A stretch of DNA of 64,000 bases from Thalassotalea algicola (GTDB taxonomy: Bacteria; Pseudomonadota; Gammaproteobacteria; Enterobacterales; Alteromonadaceae): assembly GCF_012932965.1 (NCBI RefSeq), contig NZ_JABBXH010000003.1, positions 1 through 64,000 on the forward strand, read 5' to 3'. Below, one piece after another: positions 19,144-28,600 of this stretch (its first letter is position 1; each line of letters starts with the position of its first letter). Both the position numbers and the translations under genes were made by a program. The notes under the pieces are model-generated. The model worked only from the letters and a program-made list of their open reading frames with translations. It was not told the origin of the DNA and ran no database searches.

Positions 19144-21027
19144 ATGAAAAAAGAAAATCAAGAAATTGAAAAAGTCGGCCTTGAAAGTGAAGAGCGTCGT
19201 AAGTTTTTTGGCAAATCGGCATTAATTGGCGCTGGCGCAGTAGCGGCTCCAATGACTGCGGCAATGTTTGCAGCGACAGCCAAAGCTAAAGCAACTGAAG
19301 CGGCCGGTAGCCCTCACGTAGGTCCAGGCGATTTAGACGAATACTACGGCTTTTGGAGTGGTGGTCACTCTGGCGAAGTTCGTATTTTAGGTATTCCTTC
19401 AATGCGTGAATTAATGCGTATTCCAGTATTTAATACTGATAGCGCAACAGGTTGGGGTTTAACCAACGAATCTAAGCGTATCAAAGGTGATAGCGCTCAT
19501 ATTCATGCAGGTGATTCTCACCACCCTCATATGTCAATGACTGACGGTAGCTATAACGGTAAGTATGTATTTATCAATGATAAAGCAAACACTCGTGTAG
19601 CACGTATTCGTTGTGACGTAATGAAGTGTGACAAAATGCTAACGGTACCAAACGTTCAAGCAATTCACGGTTTGCGTGTTCAAAAAGTCCCTTACACTAA
19701 ATACGTTATTTGTAATGGTGAGTTTGAAGTGCCATTAGTAAATGATGGCACTGACATGAACAACCCGAAAGCTTACCGTTCAATGTTCAACGTAATCGAC
19801 GCTGAAAAATGGGAAGTAGCTTTCCAAGTTATTGTTTCTGGTAATTTAGATAACACAGATGCAGATTACGATGGTAAGTACTTCGCATCTACTTGTTATA
19901 ACTCTGAAAACGGCGTTAACTTAGGTGAAATGATCACAGCAGAACGTGATCACGTTGTTGTATTTAGCTTGGCGCGTTGTGAAGCAGCAATTAAAGCTGG
20001 TAAATACAAAATGATGAACGGTGTTAAAGTTTTAGACGGTCAAAAAGGCTCTGAACTTACTCGTTACATCCCTGTGCCTAAATCACCTCACGGTATGAAT
20101 ACTTCACCTAATGGTAAGTACTTTGCTGCTAATGGTAAGTTATCACCGACAGTTTCATTAATTGAAATTGCTAAATTGGATGCATTATTTGATAACAAAA
20201 TTAAGCCACGGGACACTATTGCCGCGGAAGTTGAGTTAGGCTTAGGTCCACTTCACACGGCTTTCGATAATAAAGGTAACGCATATACTACGTTATTCTT
20301 AGATAGCCAAATTGCGAAATGGAATGTTGAAGACGCAATCAAGGCGTATAACGGTGAAAAAGTTAACTATATTCGCCAAAAATTAGATGTTCATTATCAA
20401 CCAGGTCATAACCATACATCTGCTGGTGAAACAAGAGATGCTGACGGCAAGTGGTTAATTTCACTTTGTAAGTTCTCCAAAGACCGTTTCTTGCCGGTAG
20501 GTCCATTGCGTCCTGAGAATGATCAGTTAATCGATATTTCAGGTGACGAGATGAAATTAGTTCATGATGGTCCGACTTACGCTGAACCACATGACTGTAT
20601 GATTGTACATCGCAGTAAAATGAAGCCAAATAAACTTTGGACTCGTGATGACGCTATTTTCGCTGAAACTATTGCGATGGCGAAAAAAGATGGCGTTAAT
20701 GTTGAAATGGATAACAAGGTTATTCGTGACGGCAAAAAAGTGCGCGTTTATATGACTTCTGTCGCGCCAAACTTTGGTATGAACGAGTTTACGGTTAATC
20801 AAGGTGATGAAGTGACTGTTGTCGTTACTAACCTTGACCAAGTAGAAGATGTAACTCATGGTTTCTGTATGACTAACCATGGTGCTCAAATGGAGGTTGG
20901 TCCTCAAGCAACAGCATCGATTACCTTTATCGCTGATAAACCTGGCGTACAATGGTACTACTGTAACTGGTTCTGTCATGCGCTACACATGGAAATGCGT
21001 GGCCGTATGTTGGTTAAACCAGCGTAA
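19144..21027 (+). CDS. nosZ: Nitrous oxide reductase, Tat-exported (clade I)
   Basis: A 627-residue multicopper enzyme reducing N2O to N2 in the periplasm. I choose the ATG at 19144, seven bases after GGAG; an upstream in-frame TTG adds eight residues without support. The twin-arginine signal is ERRKFFG (Arg18-Arg19) before a hydrophobic stretch, which marks clade I. A seven-bladed propeller carries the CuZ histidines, with His126-His127 in SHHPH as the first pair. The C-terminal cupredoxin has a complete CuA set: His572, then C607-N-W609-F-C611-x3-H615-x2-M618. The spacing of 35 residues from His to first Cys equals that of Pseudomonas stutzeri NosZ. No ligand is missing, so the enzyme should be active. 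Confidence 0.97.
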   Translation: MKKENQEIEKVGLESEERRKFFGKSALIGAGAVAAPMTAAMFAATAKAKATEAAGSPHVGPGDLDEYYGFWSGGHSGEVRILGIPSMRELMRIPVFNTDSATGWGLTNESKRIKGDSAHIHAGDSHHPHMSMTDGSYNGKYVFINDKANTRVARIRCDVMKCDKMLTVPNVQAIHGLRVQKVPYTKYVICNGEFEVPLVNDGTDMNNPKAYRSMFNVIDAEKWEVAFQVIVSGNLDNTDADYDGKYFASTCYNSENGVNLGEMITAERDHVVVFSLARCEAAIKAGKYKMMNGVKVLDGQKGSELTRYIPVPKSPHGMNTSPNGKYFAANGKLSPTVSLIEIAKLDALFDNKIKPRDTIAAEVELGLGPLHTAFDNKGNAYTTLFLDSQIAKWNVEDAIKAYNGEKVNYIRQKLDVHYQPGHNHTSAGETRDADGKWLISLCKFSKDRFLPVGPLRPENDQLIDISGDEMKLVHDGPTYAEPHDCMIVHRSKMKPNKLWTRDDAIFAETIAMAKKDGVNVEMDNKVIRDGKKVRVYMTSVAPNFGMNEFTVNQGDEVTVVVTNLDQVEDVTHGFCMTNHGAQMEVGPQATASITFIADKPGVQWYYCNWFCHALHMEMRGRMLVKPA

Positions 21028-21069
21028 TAGATATAAGAATTTAATTTTTATATCGAATATACCCTAGTA

Positions 21070-21106
21070 AAGATAACGTACATTGCTTAGCATTGTGCGT
21101 TATCTT
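21070..21106 (+). other. Intercistronic hairpin between nosZ and nosD
   Basis: AAGATAACGTACA pairs with TGTGCGTTATCTT over 13 positions (one wobble) around an 11-base loop. No T tract follows, so it is more likely an mRNA-stabilising or partial-attenuation structure that favours nosZ over the assembly genes than a full terminator. Confidence 0.6.
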
Positions 21107-21124
21107 GCGTGCGGTGAGTAATTC

Positions 21125-22471
21125 ATGCATTTATACATCCAATCTCTTTTTATTTGCCTGTTATTGCTGGCTTTTGATGCCCATGCAGCAAAGATTGTCC
21201 TTGATAAAAATCTTTCTCTGCAGGTTCAAATCACACAGGCCAGTGCTGGCGATCATCTAATTATCCCTGATGGTCAATACTCAGGTAACCTGCTCATTGA
21301 TAAGCCCCTGACCCTTTCTGGTAGCAAGCAAGTAACACTTGACGCTCAAGGTAAAGGTAATGGTATTTTAATTACCGCATCCAATGTCACCCTTGATGGT
21401 TTTCGTGTTGTGAATTGGGGAGATGACTTAACTGAACAAAACGCTGGTATCTACACCGAAGGTCAGTTAACACACCTTACCCTTAAAAATATGTTTTTAG
21501 CAGGTGATGGCTTTGGTATGTGGCTGCAAAATGTTCAGCATAGCCAAATACTAGCCAACACAGTAGAAGGTAATACTCAATTGCGCTCCGCAGATAGAGG
21601 CAATGGTATTCAACTAACCAACGTAAAACATAATTTAGTCGCTAACAATGACATAAGCAAAGTAAGGGATGGTCTTTATGTGATTAATAGCCAAGATAAT
21701 GTTCTTGAAAATAATACCTTACATGAATTGCGATACGGCATTCATTATATGTATTCATATGACAATCAAATTATTAATAACCACGCTTACAGCACTCGCG
21801 CTGGCTATGCGATGATGAACTCTCGTAATTTGGAAATCACTGGAAATACGACAAAAAATAGCGAAGATTATGGTTTTTTACTGAACTATATTATTCAAAG
21901 CAATATTAGTAATAACATTATCAAAGATGTTTGGACTAAACCTGAGAATAAAGTATTAGGACGAGACGGCAAAGGCTTCTTTGTCTATAACTCAGGATAC
22001 AACACTATCAGTCATAATATTGTCGAACGGGCAGAAATTGGTATTCACTTAACCGCCGGTTCAGAAAAAACTCAGGTTTATGGAAATAGCTTTATTGATA
22101 ACCCTGTTCAAGTGAAGTATGTCTCAAATAAGAAGCAAGAATGGAGTAGAGAAGGAAGTGGTAATTATTGGAGTAATTATCTAGGTTGGGATATGGATAA
22201 TGACTTAAAAGGTGATGTACCTTTTGAGCCAAACGATGGCATTGATCAGTTGCTATGGCAATACCCTGAAATGAAGATATTAATGTCGAGTCCAGCTATT
22301 CTTGTCTTACGATGGGTTCAGCGTCAATTTCCAGTGTTAAAAGCACCAGGTGTAAAAGACAGTTTTCCACTGATGCAAGCTCCCGAAATTTTAGACGGCG
22401 AATCAAACAACAATACAGTGAGTAAATTAGAGGGTAATGATAAGTTGAATGTTATCGTTATGAATAAGTAA
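21125..22471 (+). CDS. nosD: Periplasmic copper-site assembly protein NosD
   Basis: A 448-residue exported protein with a cleavable signal (MHLYIQSLFICLLLLAF... AHAA, residues 1-21) and a right-handed beta-helix made of repeated NosD/CASH turns (for example 'NLLIDKPLTLSG', 'ILITASNVTLDGFRVVNWG', 'NVLENNTLHELRYGIHYMYS'). NosD acts with NosF and NosY to supply sulfur for the CuZ cluster of NosZ. The C-terminal third has the usual 'GNYWSNYLGWDMDNDLKGD' block. It is followed by nosF after six bases. Confidence 0.94.
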   Translation: MHLYIQSLFICLLLLAFDAHAAKIVLDKNLSLQVQITQASAGDHLIIPDGQYSGNLLIDKPLTLSGSKQVTLDAQGKGNGILITASNVTLDGFRVVNWGDDLTEQNAGIYTEGQLTHLTLKNMFLAGDGFGMWLQNVQHSQILANTVEGNTQLRSADRGNGIQLTNVKHNLVANNDISKVRDGLYVINSQDNVLENNTLHELRYGIHYMYSYDNQIINNHAYSTRAGYAMMNSRNLEITGNTTKNSEDYGFLLNYIIQSNISNNIIKDVWTKPENKVLGRDGKGFFVYNSGYNTISHNIVERAEIGIHLTAGSEKTQVYGNSFIDNPVQVKYVSNKKQEWSREGSGNYWSNYLGWDMDNDLKGDVPFEPNDGIDQLLWQYPEMKILMSSPAILVLRWVQRQFPVLKAPGVKDSFPLMQAPEILDGESNNNTVSKLEGNDKLNVIVMNK

Positions 22472-22477
22472 TAATTT

Positions 22478-23422
22478 ATGAAAGAAAATGTAGTTACCTT
22501 AAAAGGTGCAGGTAAAAGTTATGACAATGTTGATGCTTTAAAAAGCATCGACCTTGTACTACCTGAAGGCGAAGTTTTGGGACTCTTTGGTCATAACGGC
22601 GCTGGCAAAACCACTATGATGAAACTTATTCTCGGTGTAATTTCGGCAAGCGAAGGGGACGTTTCAGTATTTGGCGTAACACCTACGAGCCAAGAAGCTT
22701 GGCATATGCGTAGTCAAATAGGTTATTTGCCAGAAAATGTTAGCTTCTATGAACACCTTACAGGTTTGGAGGTGCTTACTTACTTTACAAGGCTAAAAGG
22801 GTATAACAAGCAAGATGCCTTAGCTTTACTAGAGCAAGTAGGGTTATCTCACGCCCACAATCGACAAGTTAAAACATACTCGAAAGGGATGCGTCAGCGT
22901 TTAGGTTTGGCGCAAGCATTTATTGGTAATCCGAAATTGCTACTACTGGATGAGCCAACAGTTGGACTTGACCCTATAGCCACTAATGAGTTTTATCAAA
23001 CTGTTGATCAACTGAAAACACATGGTGCGAGTATTATTTTATGTTCACACGTATTACCAGGAGTCGAGCAGCATATCGATAGAGCAATGATACTTTCTCA
23101 AGGTAAGCAACTAGCCATCGGTTCATTAGCTGATCTGAGAGCACAAGCGGAACTGCAAGTGAGTATCAAACCTCAAGGCGTTAATGGTGCAGTAGTTGAG
23201 GATAGCATACTCAGTAAATACTGGAGTGAAGAGCAGAAAATGTTGCTAGTGCCAGAATCGGCAAAAGTCACAGTGTTAAGAAAGCTTCTTGAGCACGAAG
23301 CGTTAAATGATGTGAGTATTTCTCCTGCCACGCTTACTCAGCTCTATCAACACTATATTGGACAAGAGCAACCAAACCATATATTGCGTGAAAGCAAATC
23401 AACAGGGGGCTCAAATGAATAA
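22478..23422 (+). CDS. nosF: ABC transporter ATP-binding protein NosF
   Basis: A 314-residue ATPase with Walker A GHNGAGKTT, signature 'YSKGMRQRLGLAQAF' and Walker B 'LLLLDEPTVGLDP', plus the H-loop 'ILCSHVLPGVEQ'. It drives the NosFY exporter that works with periplasmic NosD in CuZ-cluster maturation. The C-terminal 80 residues are the variable regulatory part. The reading frame overlaps the start of nosY by eight bases. Confidence 0.95.
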   Translation: MKENVVTLKGAGKSYDNVDALKSIDLVLPEGEVLGLFGHNGAGKTTMMKLILGVISASEGDVSVFGVTPTSQEAWHMRSQIGYLPENVSFYEHLTGLEVLTYFTRLKGYNKQDALALLEQVGLSHAHNRQVKTYSKGMRQRLGLAQAFIGNPKLLLLDEPTVGLDPIATNEFYQTVDQLKTHGASIILCSHVLPGVEQHIDRAMILSQGKQLAIGSLADLRAQAELQVSIKPQGVNGAVVEDSILSKYWSEEQKMLLVPESAKVTVLRKLLEHEALNDVSISPATLTQLYQHYIGQEQPNHILRESKSTGGSNE

Positions 23423-24233
23423 GGTCTTTATTGTCGCTAATAAAGAGTTTCATGACGGCCTAAGAAATAGGTGGTTTGTATCAATTACCTTAATCTTTGC
23501 CGTGTTATCACTTGGACTAAGTTATTACGGTACGGTAGTTTCAGGTAGCATAGGTGTGGCGTCATTGTCATCTACGATAGCGAGTTTAGCGAGTCTAGCG
23601 GTTTTCTTAATCCCATTAATTGCTTTGCTCGTAAGTTATGACAGTTTTGTTGGCGAACAAGAATCGGGTACTTTACTTTTACTCTTAACTTATCCCATAA
23701 GTAAAACCCAGCTATTGATTGGAAAGTTTGTCGGACAAGGCGGGATAATTGCGTTAGCGACGTTACTTGGTTTTGGCACGTCAGCAGCATTGCTGTCTTA
23801 CCAGCAAGGCATTGAAAACGTAGCACCAGCTTTTACGTTGTTTATTTCTTCTGCAATATTGTTAGGTTTAAGCTTCACTGCATTGGCCTATTTAATTAGC
23901 TTGCTAGTAAATGAGAAGTCTAAAGCTGCAGGCTTAGCTTTAGTTTTGTGGTTTTTCTTCGCATTAGTGTTTGACTTGGCGCTGTTAGCCGTTCTTGTCG
24001 GCACGGAAGATGTGATATCACAACACGGGTTAACTTATATTATGTTACTTAATCCAGCAGATGTTTTTAGATTGGTTAATTTTGCTGCGCTTGATGCAAC
24101 AGACGTAAATGGTGTGTTAGCGATGACCATTCAAACAAGTGCCTCACCTGCCCAGTTATTTGTCACACTATTATTATGGGTAATTATGCCGTTAACGATC
24201 GCCAATTTCATATTTAAGAAGAGTAAAATTTAA
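23415..24233 (+). CDS. nosY: ABC transporter permease NosY
   Basis: A 272-residue permease of the ABC-2 type with six hydrophobic spans. I place the start at the ATG at 23415 behind GGGGG; it gives MNKVFIVANKEFHDGLRNRW, the usual NosY beginning, whereas the open frame extends upstream into nosF. The motif 'GEQESGTLLLLLTYPISKTQLLIGK' region (read as GEQESGTLLLLL and YPISKTQLLIGK) is typical of this family. Its stop shares a base with the nosL start. Confidence 0.94.
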   Translation: MNKVFIVANKEFHDGLRNRWFVSITLIFAVLSLGLSYYGTVVSGSIGVASLSSTIASLASLAVFLIPLIALLVSYDSFVGEQESGTLLLLLTYPISKTQLLIGKFVGQGGIIALATLLGFGTSAALLSYQQGIENVAPAFTLFISSAILLGLSFTALAYLISLLVNEKSKAAGLALVLWFFFALVFDLALLAVLVGTEDVISQHGLTYIMLLNPADVFRLVNFAALDATDVNGVLAMTIQTSASPAQLFVTLLLWVIMPLTIANFIFKKSKI

Positions 24234-24739
24234 TGTCTATGTTTAGAGCCGTATTAATAACCTTAATCACCTGCTTATCGATAAGTTGTGGTGGAGAAAG
24301 TAAAGAAGAAACTGTGCTGAAAGCAGTGGCATTTGAAAGTGCGGACGAGTGTCATTTATGCGGCATGATTATCGAAGGCTTTGCTGGACCCAAAGGTGCC
24401 GCCACCAGTAAAACAGATACGCACGTGCGAAAGTTTTGCTCTACTCGTGACTTATTTAGTTACTACTTAGATCCTGAAAATAAACGGAATGTAAAAACAT
24501 TATTGGTTCATGATATGGGTACTGTACCGTGGGAAACTCCAGACGACGAGCTGATGATTAATGCTGAAGCTGCTTGGTATGTCGTTGGCTCGAGTCAGAA
24601 AGGAGCAATGGGCTCAACATTAGCTACATTTGGTGATAAAGGTATAGCTCAAACGTTCGCGGAGCAATTCGGCGGAGAAGTACTAAGTTTTGAGCAAATA
24701 ACCTTTGACCATATAGCAGCGAGTCACGACCATCATTAG
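24233..24739 (+). CDS. nosL: Copper-binding lipoprotein NosL
   Basis: A 168-residue outer-compartment copper chaperone for NosZ. The signal peptide ends at a cysteine (SISC, residue 19), with the lipobox slightly off consensus. The defining copper motif is 'ECHLCGMII' (C-x2-C-G-M), and the domain continues with 'KTDTHVRKFCSTRDLFSYYL'. A histidine-rich end (SHDHH) follows. It is the last gene of the cluster; nosX/apbE, which loads FMN on NosR in many species, is not here. Confidence 0.93.
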   Translation: MSMFRAVLITLITCLSISCGGESKEETVLKAVAFESADECHLCGMIIEGFAGPKGAATSKTDTHVRKFCSTRDLFSYYLDPENKRNVKTLLVHDMGTVPWETPDDELMINAEAAWYVVGSSQKGAMGSTLATFGDKGIAQTFAEQFGGEVLSFEQITFDHIAASHDHH

Positions 24740-24803
24740 GGTCACTAATATTTACACCCCTTGAATTATTCAAAGCTAGCCCTTACATCATTTTTTACGT
24801 AAC

Positions 24804-24842
24804 GCTTTAGTGGTGAAAAGCATTAAACATTGTCACTAAAGC
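24804..24842. repeat. Inverted repeat after nosL
   Basis: GCTTTAGTG and CACTAAAGC form a perfect nine-base inverted repeat with 21 bases between. No T tract follows. It may end nos transcription weakly, or be a protein-binding site, upstream of the spc promoter. Confidence 0.45.
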
Positions 24843-24902
24843 ACCACCTATTTCGCCTGTTAAATAAATTGTACAAATAAAGTACCATTTTAAAAATGGT
24901 GG

Positions 24903-24911
24903 TGTTATAAT
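24903..24911 (+). promoter_or_regulatory. Promoter of the spc operon (extended -10)
   Basis: TGTTATAAT is a perfect extended -10 (TG-N-TATAAT), followed by the GC-rich discriminator CTCGCGCCCGCC. No good -35 is seen at 16-18 bases. It lies about 100 bases before rplN, giving the split spc operon its own start. Confidence 0.8.
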
Positions 24912-25014
24912 CTCGCGCCCGCCGAATTCCGGTTGGGTTTTAAAGGCAGTGACGGGTCAAATTTCTGGCCTTGAATTTCTATCTAAATTAGATAAATAGC
25001 GGAGCACATAAAAA

Positions 25015-25383
25015 ATGATCCAAATGCAATCACAGCTTGATGTTGCTGATAACAGTGGCGCTAAGCGTGTACAGTGTATAAAGGTCCTTGGTGGCTCGCA
25101 CCGTCGCTACGCACGCATTGGCGATATCATCAAAGTTGCAGTTAAGGAAGCAATTCCTCGCGGCAAAGTTAAAAAAGGTGATGTTTTAAACGCGGTAGTG
25201 GTGCGCACTAAAAAGGGCGTACGTCGTTCAGATGGTTCAACCATTCGTTTCGACGTCAACTCGGCAGTAATGTTAAATGCTAACTTACAGCCAATTGGTA
25301 CTCGTATTTTCGGTCCAGTAACACGTGAATTAAGAACTGAAAAGTTCATGAAAATCGTGTCACTAGCACCAGAAGTACTATAA
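25015..25383 (+). CDS. rplN: 50S ribosomal protein L14
   Basis: A 122-residue protein at the subunit interface (bridges B5 and B8). The blocks '[20 protein letters not shown]', split in the family as V-A-D-N-S-G-A and [11 protein letters not shown], and '[20 protein letters not shown]' are standard. It is the first gene of the spc operon. A GGAG site lies about ten bases before the ATG. Its distance from rpsQ (12.5 kb) is the anomaly, not the gene itself. Confidence 0.98.
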   Translation: MIQMQSQLDVADNSGAKRVQCIKVLGGSHRRYARIGDIIKVAVKEAIPRGKVKKGDVLNAVVVRTKKGVRRSDGSTIRFDVNSAVMLNANLQPIGTRIFGPVTRELRTEKFMKIVSLAPEVL

Positions 25384-25395
25384 GGAGTCACGATA

Positions 25396-25710
25396 ATGGC
25401 ATCTAAGATTCGTCGTGATGATGAAGTAATCATACTTGCAGGTAAAGACAAGGGCAAAACTGGTAAAGTTACTAAAGTTCTTGTTGAAGACAGCAAAGTA
25501 TTTGTGGAAGGCGTTAACTTAGTTAAGAAGCACCAGAAGCCTGTACCTCAGTTACAGCAAGCTGGCGGCATCATTGAAAAAGAAGCACCTATCCACGTTT
25601 CAAACGTAGCGATTGTTAACCCAGCAACGGGTAAAGCAGATCGTATAGGTTTTAGAGTTGAAGACGGCAAAAAAGTTCGTTTCTTCAAATCTAATAACGA
25701 ATTAGTTTAA
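25396..25710 (+). CDS. rplX: 50S ribosomal protein L24
   Basis: A 104-residue assembly initiator of the large subunit with a KOW motif ([20 protein letters not shown]). Residues '[20 protein letters not shown]' and the C-terminal '[18 protein letters not shown]' match E. coli. TAAGGAG near the rplN stop serves as the ribosome binding site. Confidence 0.98.
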   Translation: MASKIRRDDEVIILAGKDKGKTGKVTKVLVEDSKVFVEGVNLVKKHQKPVPQLQQAGGIIEKEAPIHVSNVAIVNPATGKADRIGFRVEDGKKVRFFKSNNELV

Positions 25711-25725
25711 TTATTGGAGTAAACG

Positions 25726-26265
25726 ATGGCGAAACTGCATGATTTTTACAAAGATACAGTTGTTGCAGATCTTCAAAAGAAGTTCGAATACAAAAGTGTC
25801 ATGCAAGTCCCTCGGATTGAAAAGATCACCCTTAACATGGGTGTTGGTGAAGCGATATCTGATAAGAAGGTATTGGAACACGCCACGAATGATCTTACTG
25901 CAATCTCAGGTCAAAAGCCTTTAATCACGAAAGCACGCAAATCAGTTGCTGGCTTCAAGATTCGTGATGGCTACCCTATTGGCGCAAAAGTAACTCTACG
26001 CGGTGAGCGTATGTGGGAATTCTTAGAGCGTTTAATCTCTATTTCGGTTCCTCGTATCCGTGACTTCCGTGGCTTGAACCCTAAATCGTTCGATGGCCGT
26101 GGTAATTACAGCATGGGCGTACGTGAGCAAATTATTTTCCCTGAAATCGACTATGATAAAGTCGACAAGATCCGTGGTATGGATATTACTATCACTACTA
26201 CTGCGGCATCTGACGAGGAAGGTCGTGCTTTGCTGACTGCCTTTAACTTCCCGTTTAAGAAATAA
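25726..26265 (+). CDS. rplE: 50S ribosomal protein L5
   Basis: A 179-residue 5S rRNA-binding protein of the central protuberance. It has '[20 protein letters not shown]', '[22 protein letters not shown]' and '[20 protein letters not shown]', each in place. In E. coli S8 represses the spc operon by binding near the start of this gene; whether the site is kept here was not resolved. Confidence 0.98.
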   Translation: MAKLHDFYKDTVVADLQKKFEYKSVMQVPRIEKITLNMGVGEAISDKKVLEHATNDLTAISGQKPLITKARKSVAGFKIRDGYPIGAKVTLRGERMWEFLERLISISVPRIRDFRGLNPKSFDGRGNYSMGVREQIIFPEIDYDKVDKIRGMDITITTTAASDEEGRALLTAFNFPFKK

Positions 26266-26276
26266 GGTGTAGAGTT

Positions 26277-26582
26277 ATGGCTAAATCATCTATGAAAGCA
26301 CGCGAAGCTAAGCGCACTAAATTAGTGGCTCAGTACGCAGAAAAGCGCCGTGCACTTAAAGAAATCATCTCAAACGTAAATTCTTCTGAAGAAGAGCGTT
26401 GGGATGCTGTATTAAAACTTCAATCTTTACCTAGAGATTCAAGTTCTTCACGTCAACGTAACCGTTGTAACGTTACAGGTCGTCCACATGGCTACCTACG
26501 TAAATTCGGTTTAAGTCGTATCAAGTTGCGTGAGCACATGATGCGTGGTGAAGTACCTGGTCTTAAGAAAGCTAGTTGGTAA
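26277..26582 (+). CDS. rpsN: 30S ribosomal protein S14, zinc-free type
   Basis: A 101-residue long-form S14. It lacks the C-x2-C...C-x2-C zinc ribbon of the short form and has '[20 protein letters not shown]' and '[17 protein letters not shown]', as in E. coli. It assembles into the 30S head next to S10 and S3. Normal place between rplE and rpsH. Confidence 0.98.
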   Translation: MAKSSMKAREAKRTKLVAQYAEKRRALKEIISNVNSSEEERWDAVLKLQSLPRDSSSSRQRNRCNVTGRPHGYLRKFGLSRIKLREHMMRGEVPGLKKASW

Positions 26583-26598
26583 TAAGGAGAAAGCAATT

Positions 26599-26988
26599 AT
26601 GATGACTGATCCTATCGCGGACATGTTTACACGCATCCGTAACGGTCAATCTGCAGCTAAAACTGTAGTAACTATGCCTTCTTCAAAGCTTAAAGTAGCT
26701 ATTGCTAACTTGCTTAAAGAAGAAGGTTATATTTCTGATTTTAACGTTGAAGCAGGTGTTAAACCTGAGTTGAACGTAGAATTGAAATACTTCGAAGGTA
26801 AAGAAGTTATCGAAACAATCAAACGTGTTTCACGTCCTGGTCTTCGCGTATACAAGGGTTCTCAAGAGATTCCTCAAGTATTAGCAGGCATGGGTATTGC
26901 TATTGTTTCTACTTCTAAAGGTTTAATGACTGATCGCGCTGCTCGCTCTGCGGGCCTTGGTGGCGAGATCATTGGTTTCGTAGCGTAA
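26599..26988 (+). CDS. rpsH: 30S ribosomal protein S8
   Basis: A 129-residue primary 16S rRNA-binding protein and, in E. coli, the spc operon repressor. The start is the ATG at 26599 ([16 protein letters not shown]), nine bases after AAGGAG; a longer frame upstream runs through the end of rpsN and is not used. The C-terminal '[20 protein letters not shown]' is the conserved RNA-binding block. Confidence 0.97.
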   Translation: MMTDPIADMFTRIRNGQSAAKTVVTMPSSKLKVAIANLLKEEGYISDFNVEAGVKPELNVELKYFEGKEVIETIKRVSRPGLRVYKGSQEIPQVLAGMGIAIVSTSKGLMTDRAARSAGLGGEIIGFVA

Positions 26989-26999
26989 GGAGCAAGAAT

Positions 27000-27533
27000 A
27001 TGTCTCGTGTTGCAAAAGCACCTGTGTCAATTCCAGCTGGCGTTACTGTTACGTTATCAGGTCAAGACATTACTGTTAAAGGTCCTCAAGGCGAATTAAC
27101 TCGTACAATCAACGGTTTAGTAAGCGTTTCTCAAGAAGAAAACGCAATTGTTACTACTGTTGCTGAAGAGTCAAAAGCTGCGTGGATGCAAGCTGGTACA
27201 GCTCGCGCAAACATCAATAACATGGTGGAAGGCGTAAGCAAAGGCTTCACTAAGAAATTAATCCTTAACGGTGTTGGTTACCGTGCAAAAGCTGCTGGCA
27301 AGAGCTTAAACCTTTCTCTAGGTTTCTCTCACCCAGTTGATCACGCTATCCCTGAAGGGGTTAAGTGTGAGACTCCAACTCAAACTGAAGTTGTGCTTAC
27401 AGGCGCTGACAAGCAGTTAGTTGGTCAAGTTGCTGCAAACATTCGTTCATACCGTGAGCCAGAGCCTTATAAAGGTAAAGGTATCCGTTACGATGACGAA
27501 CACGTTCGCCGTAAAGAAGCTAAGAAGAAGTAG
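27000..27533 (+). CDS. rplF: 50S ribosomal protein L6
   Basis: A 177-residue protein near the factor-binding stalk base. It has the duplicated alpha/beta fold with '[20 protein letters not shown]' and the conserved C-terminal '[20 protein letters not shown]'. Its length equals that of E. coli. An AGGAGC site precedes the ATG. Confidence 0.98.
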   Translation: MSRVAKAPVSIPAGVTVTLSGQDITVKGPQGELTRTINGLVSVSQEENAIVTTVAEESKAAWMQAGTARANINNMVEGVSKGFTKKLILNGVGYRAKAAGKSLNLSLGFSHPVDHAIPEGVKCETPTQTEVVLTGADKQLVGQVAANIRSYREPEPYKGKGIRYDDEHVRRKEAKKK

Positions 27534-27542
27534 GGTAATACG

Positions 27543-27896
27543 ATGGATAAGAAAACATCTCGTTTACGCCGTGCAAAGCGTGCACGTGCAAAAATCAGCG
27601 AGTTGGGTGCGAATCGTTTAGTCGTTTTCCGTACTCCTCGTCACATTTACGCTCAACTTATCGCTCCAACTGGTTCTGAAGTAATTGCTACAGCATCTAC
27701 TTTAGATAAAGAAGTAAAAGCACAAGTTGAAAAAACTGGTAACATTGCTGCAGCTACTGCTGTAGGTAAAGCAATTGCAGAACGTGCAAAAGCAAAAGGC
27801 GTTGAGTCTGTTGCATTTGACCGTGCTGGTTTCCGTTACCACGGTCGCGTAAAAGCGTTAGCAGAAGCAGCTCGTGAAGCTGGCCTTCAGTTCTAG
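27543..27896 (+). CDS. rplR: 50S ribosomal protein L18
   Basis: A 117-residue 5S rRNA-binding protein. It starts [18 protein letters not shown] and has '[20 protein letters not shown]' and '[20 protein letters not shown]', both family signatures. It works with L5 to anchor 5S rRNA. rpsE follows after nine bases. Confidence 0.98.
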   Translation: MDKKTSRLRRAKRARAKISELGANRLVVFRTPRHIYAQLIAPTGSEVIATASTLDKEVKAQVEKTGNIAAATAVGKAIAERAKAKGVESVAFDRAGFRYHGRVKALAEAAREAGLQF

Positions 27897-27905
27897 GAGT
27901 TGATC

Positions 27906-28412
27906 ATGGCTAATGTAGAAAACACACAACAACAAACAGATATGGCTGAAAAGCTAATCGCTGTTAACCGCGTTTCAAAAGTGGTTAAAGGTGGTCGTAT
28001 TTTCAGCTTTACAGCATTGACTGTAGTTGGTGACGGTAATGGCCGCGTTGGTTTTGGTTACGGTAAGGCACGTGAAGTACCTGCTGCAATCCAAAAAGCA
28101 ATGGAAAAGGCTCGTCGTAACTTAGTAACTGTTGACTTGAAGGGTACTACTCTTCAACACCCTATCAAGGGTCGTCATTCAGGTTCTAAAGTTTACATGC
28201 AACCTGCTTCTGAAGGTACAGGTATCATCGCCGGTGGCGCGATGCGTGCAGTACTTGAAGTAGCTGGCGTACAGAACGTATTGTCAAAAGCATACGGTTC
28301 TACTAACCCAATCAACGTTGTACGCGCAACAATCGGTGCTCTAGCGAACATGAAATCGCCAGAAGCCGTTGCTGCTAAGCGTGGTAAAAACGTTGCAGAC
28401 ATCTTGGGGTAA
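27906..28412 (+). CDS. rpsE: 30S ribosomal protein S5
   Basis: A 168-residue accuracy-related protein of the 30S body. The start is the ATG at 27906, six bases after TAGGAG; a TTG six bases earlier is in frame but overlaps that site. '[20 protein letters not shown]' and '[18 protein letters not shown]' form the double-stranded RNA-binding domain where spectinomycin-resistance and ram mutations fall in other species; nothing unusual is seen there. Confidence 0.97.
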   Translation: MANVENTQQQTDMAEKLIAVNRVSKVVKGGRIFSFTALTVVGDGNGRVGFGYGKAREVPAAIQKAMEKARRNLVTVDLKGTTLQHPIKGRHSGSKVYMQPASEGTGIIAGGAMRAVLEVAGVQNVLSKAYGSTNPINVVRATIGALANMKSPEAVAAKRGKNVADILG

Positions 28413-28418
28413 TTAAGC

Positions 28419-28598
28419 ATGGCTAAAACAGTTAAAGTAACTCAAGTTAAAAGCTCTATCGGTCGTATACCGAAGCACAGAGCTACATTACGTGGCCTTG
28501 GTTTACGTCGTATCAATCATACAGTTGAGTTAGAAGATACTCCTTCTGTACGTGGTATGATTAATCAAGTACATTACATGATAAAGGTGGAGGACTAA
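28419..28598 (+). CDS. rpmD: 50S ribosomal protein L30
   Basis: A 59-residue protein reading [20 protein letters not shown] and then '[20 protein letters not shown]', the family pattern. It begins seven bases after the rpsE stop and ends two bases before rplO. Its own 3' end carries GGTGGAGG, the ribosome binding site of rplO. Confidence 0.96.
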   Translation: MAKTVKVTQVKSSIGRIPKHRATLRGLGLRRINHTVELEDTPSVRGMINQVHYMIKVED

Positions 28599-28600
28599 TT

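Noticed and set aside
12482-24911. The inserted block as a mobile element or genomic island
   Set aside because: No transposase, integrase, tRNA attachment site or flanking direct repeat could be found by reading both junctions.
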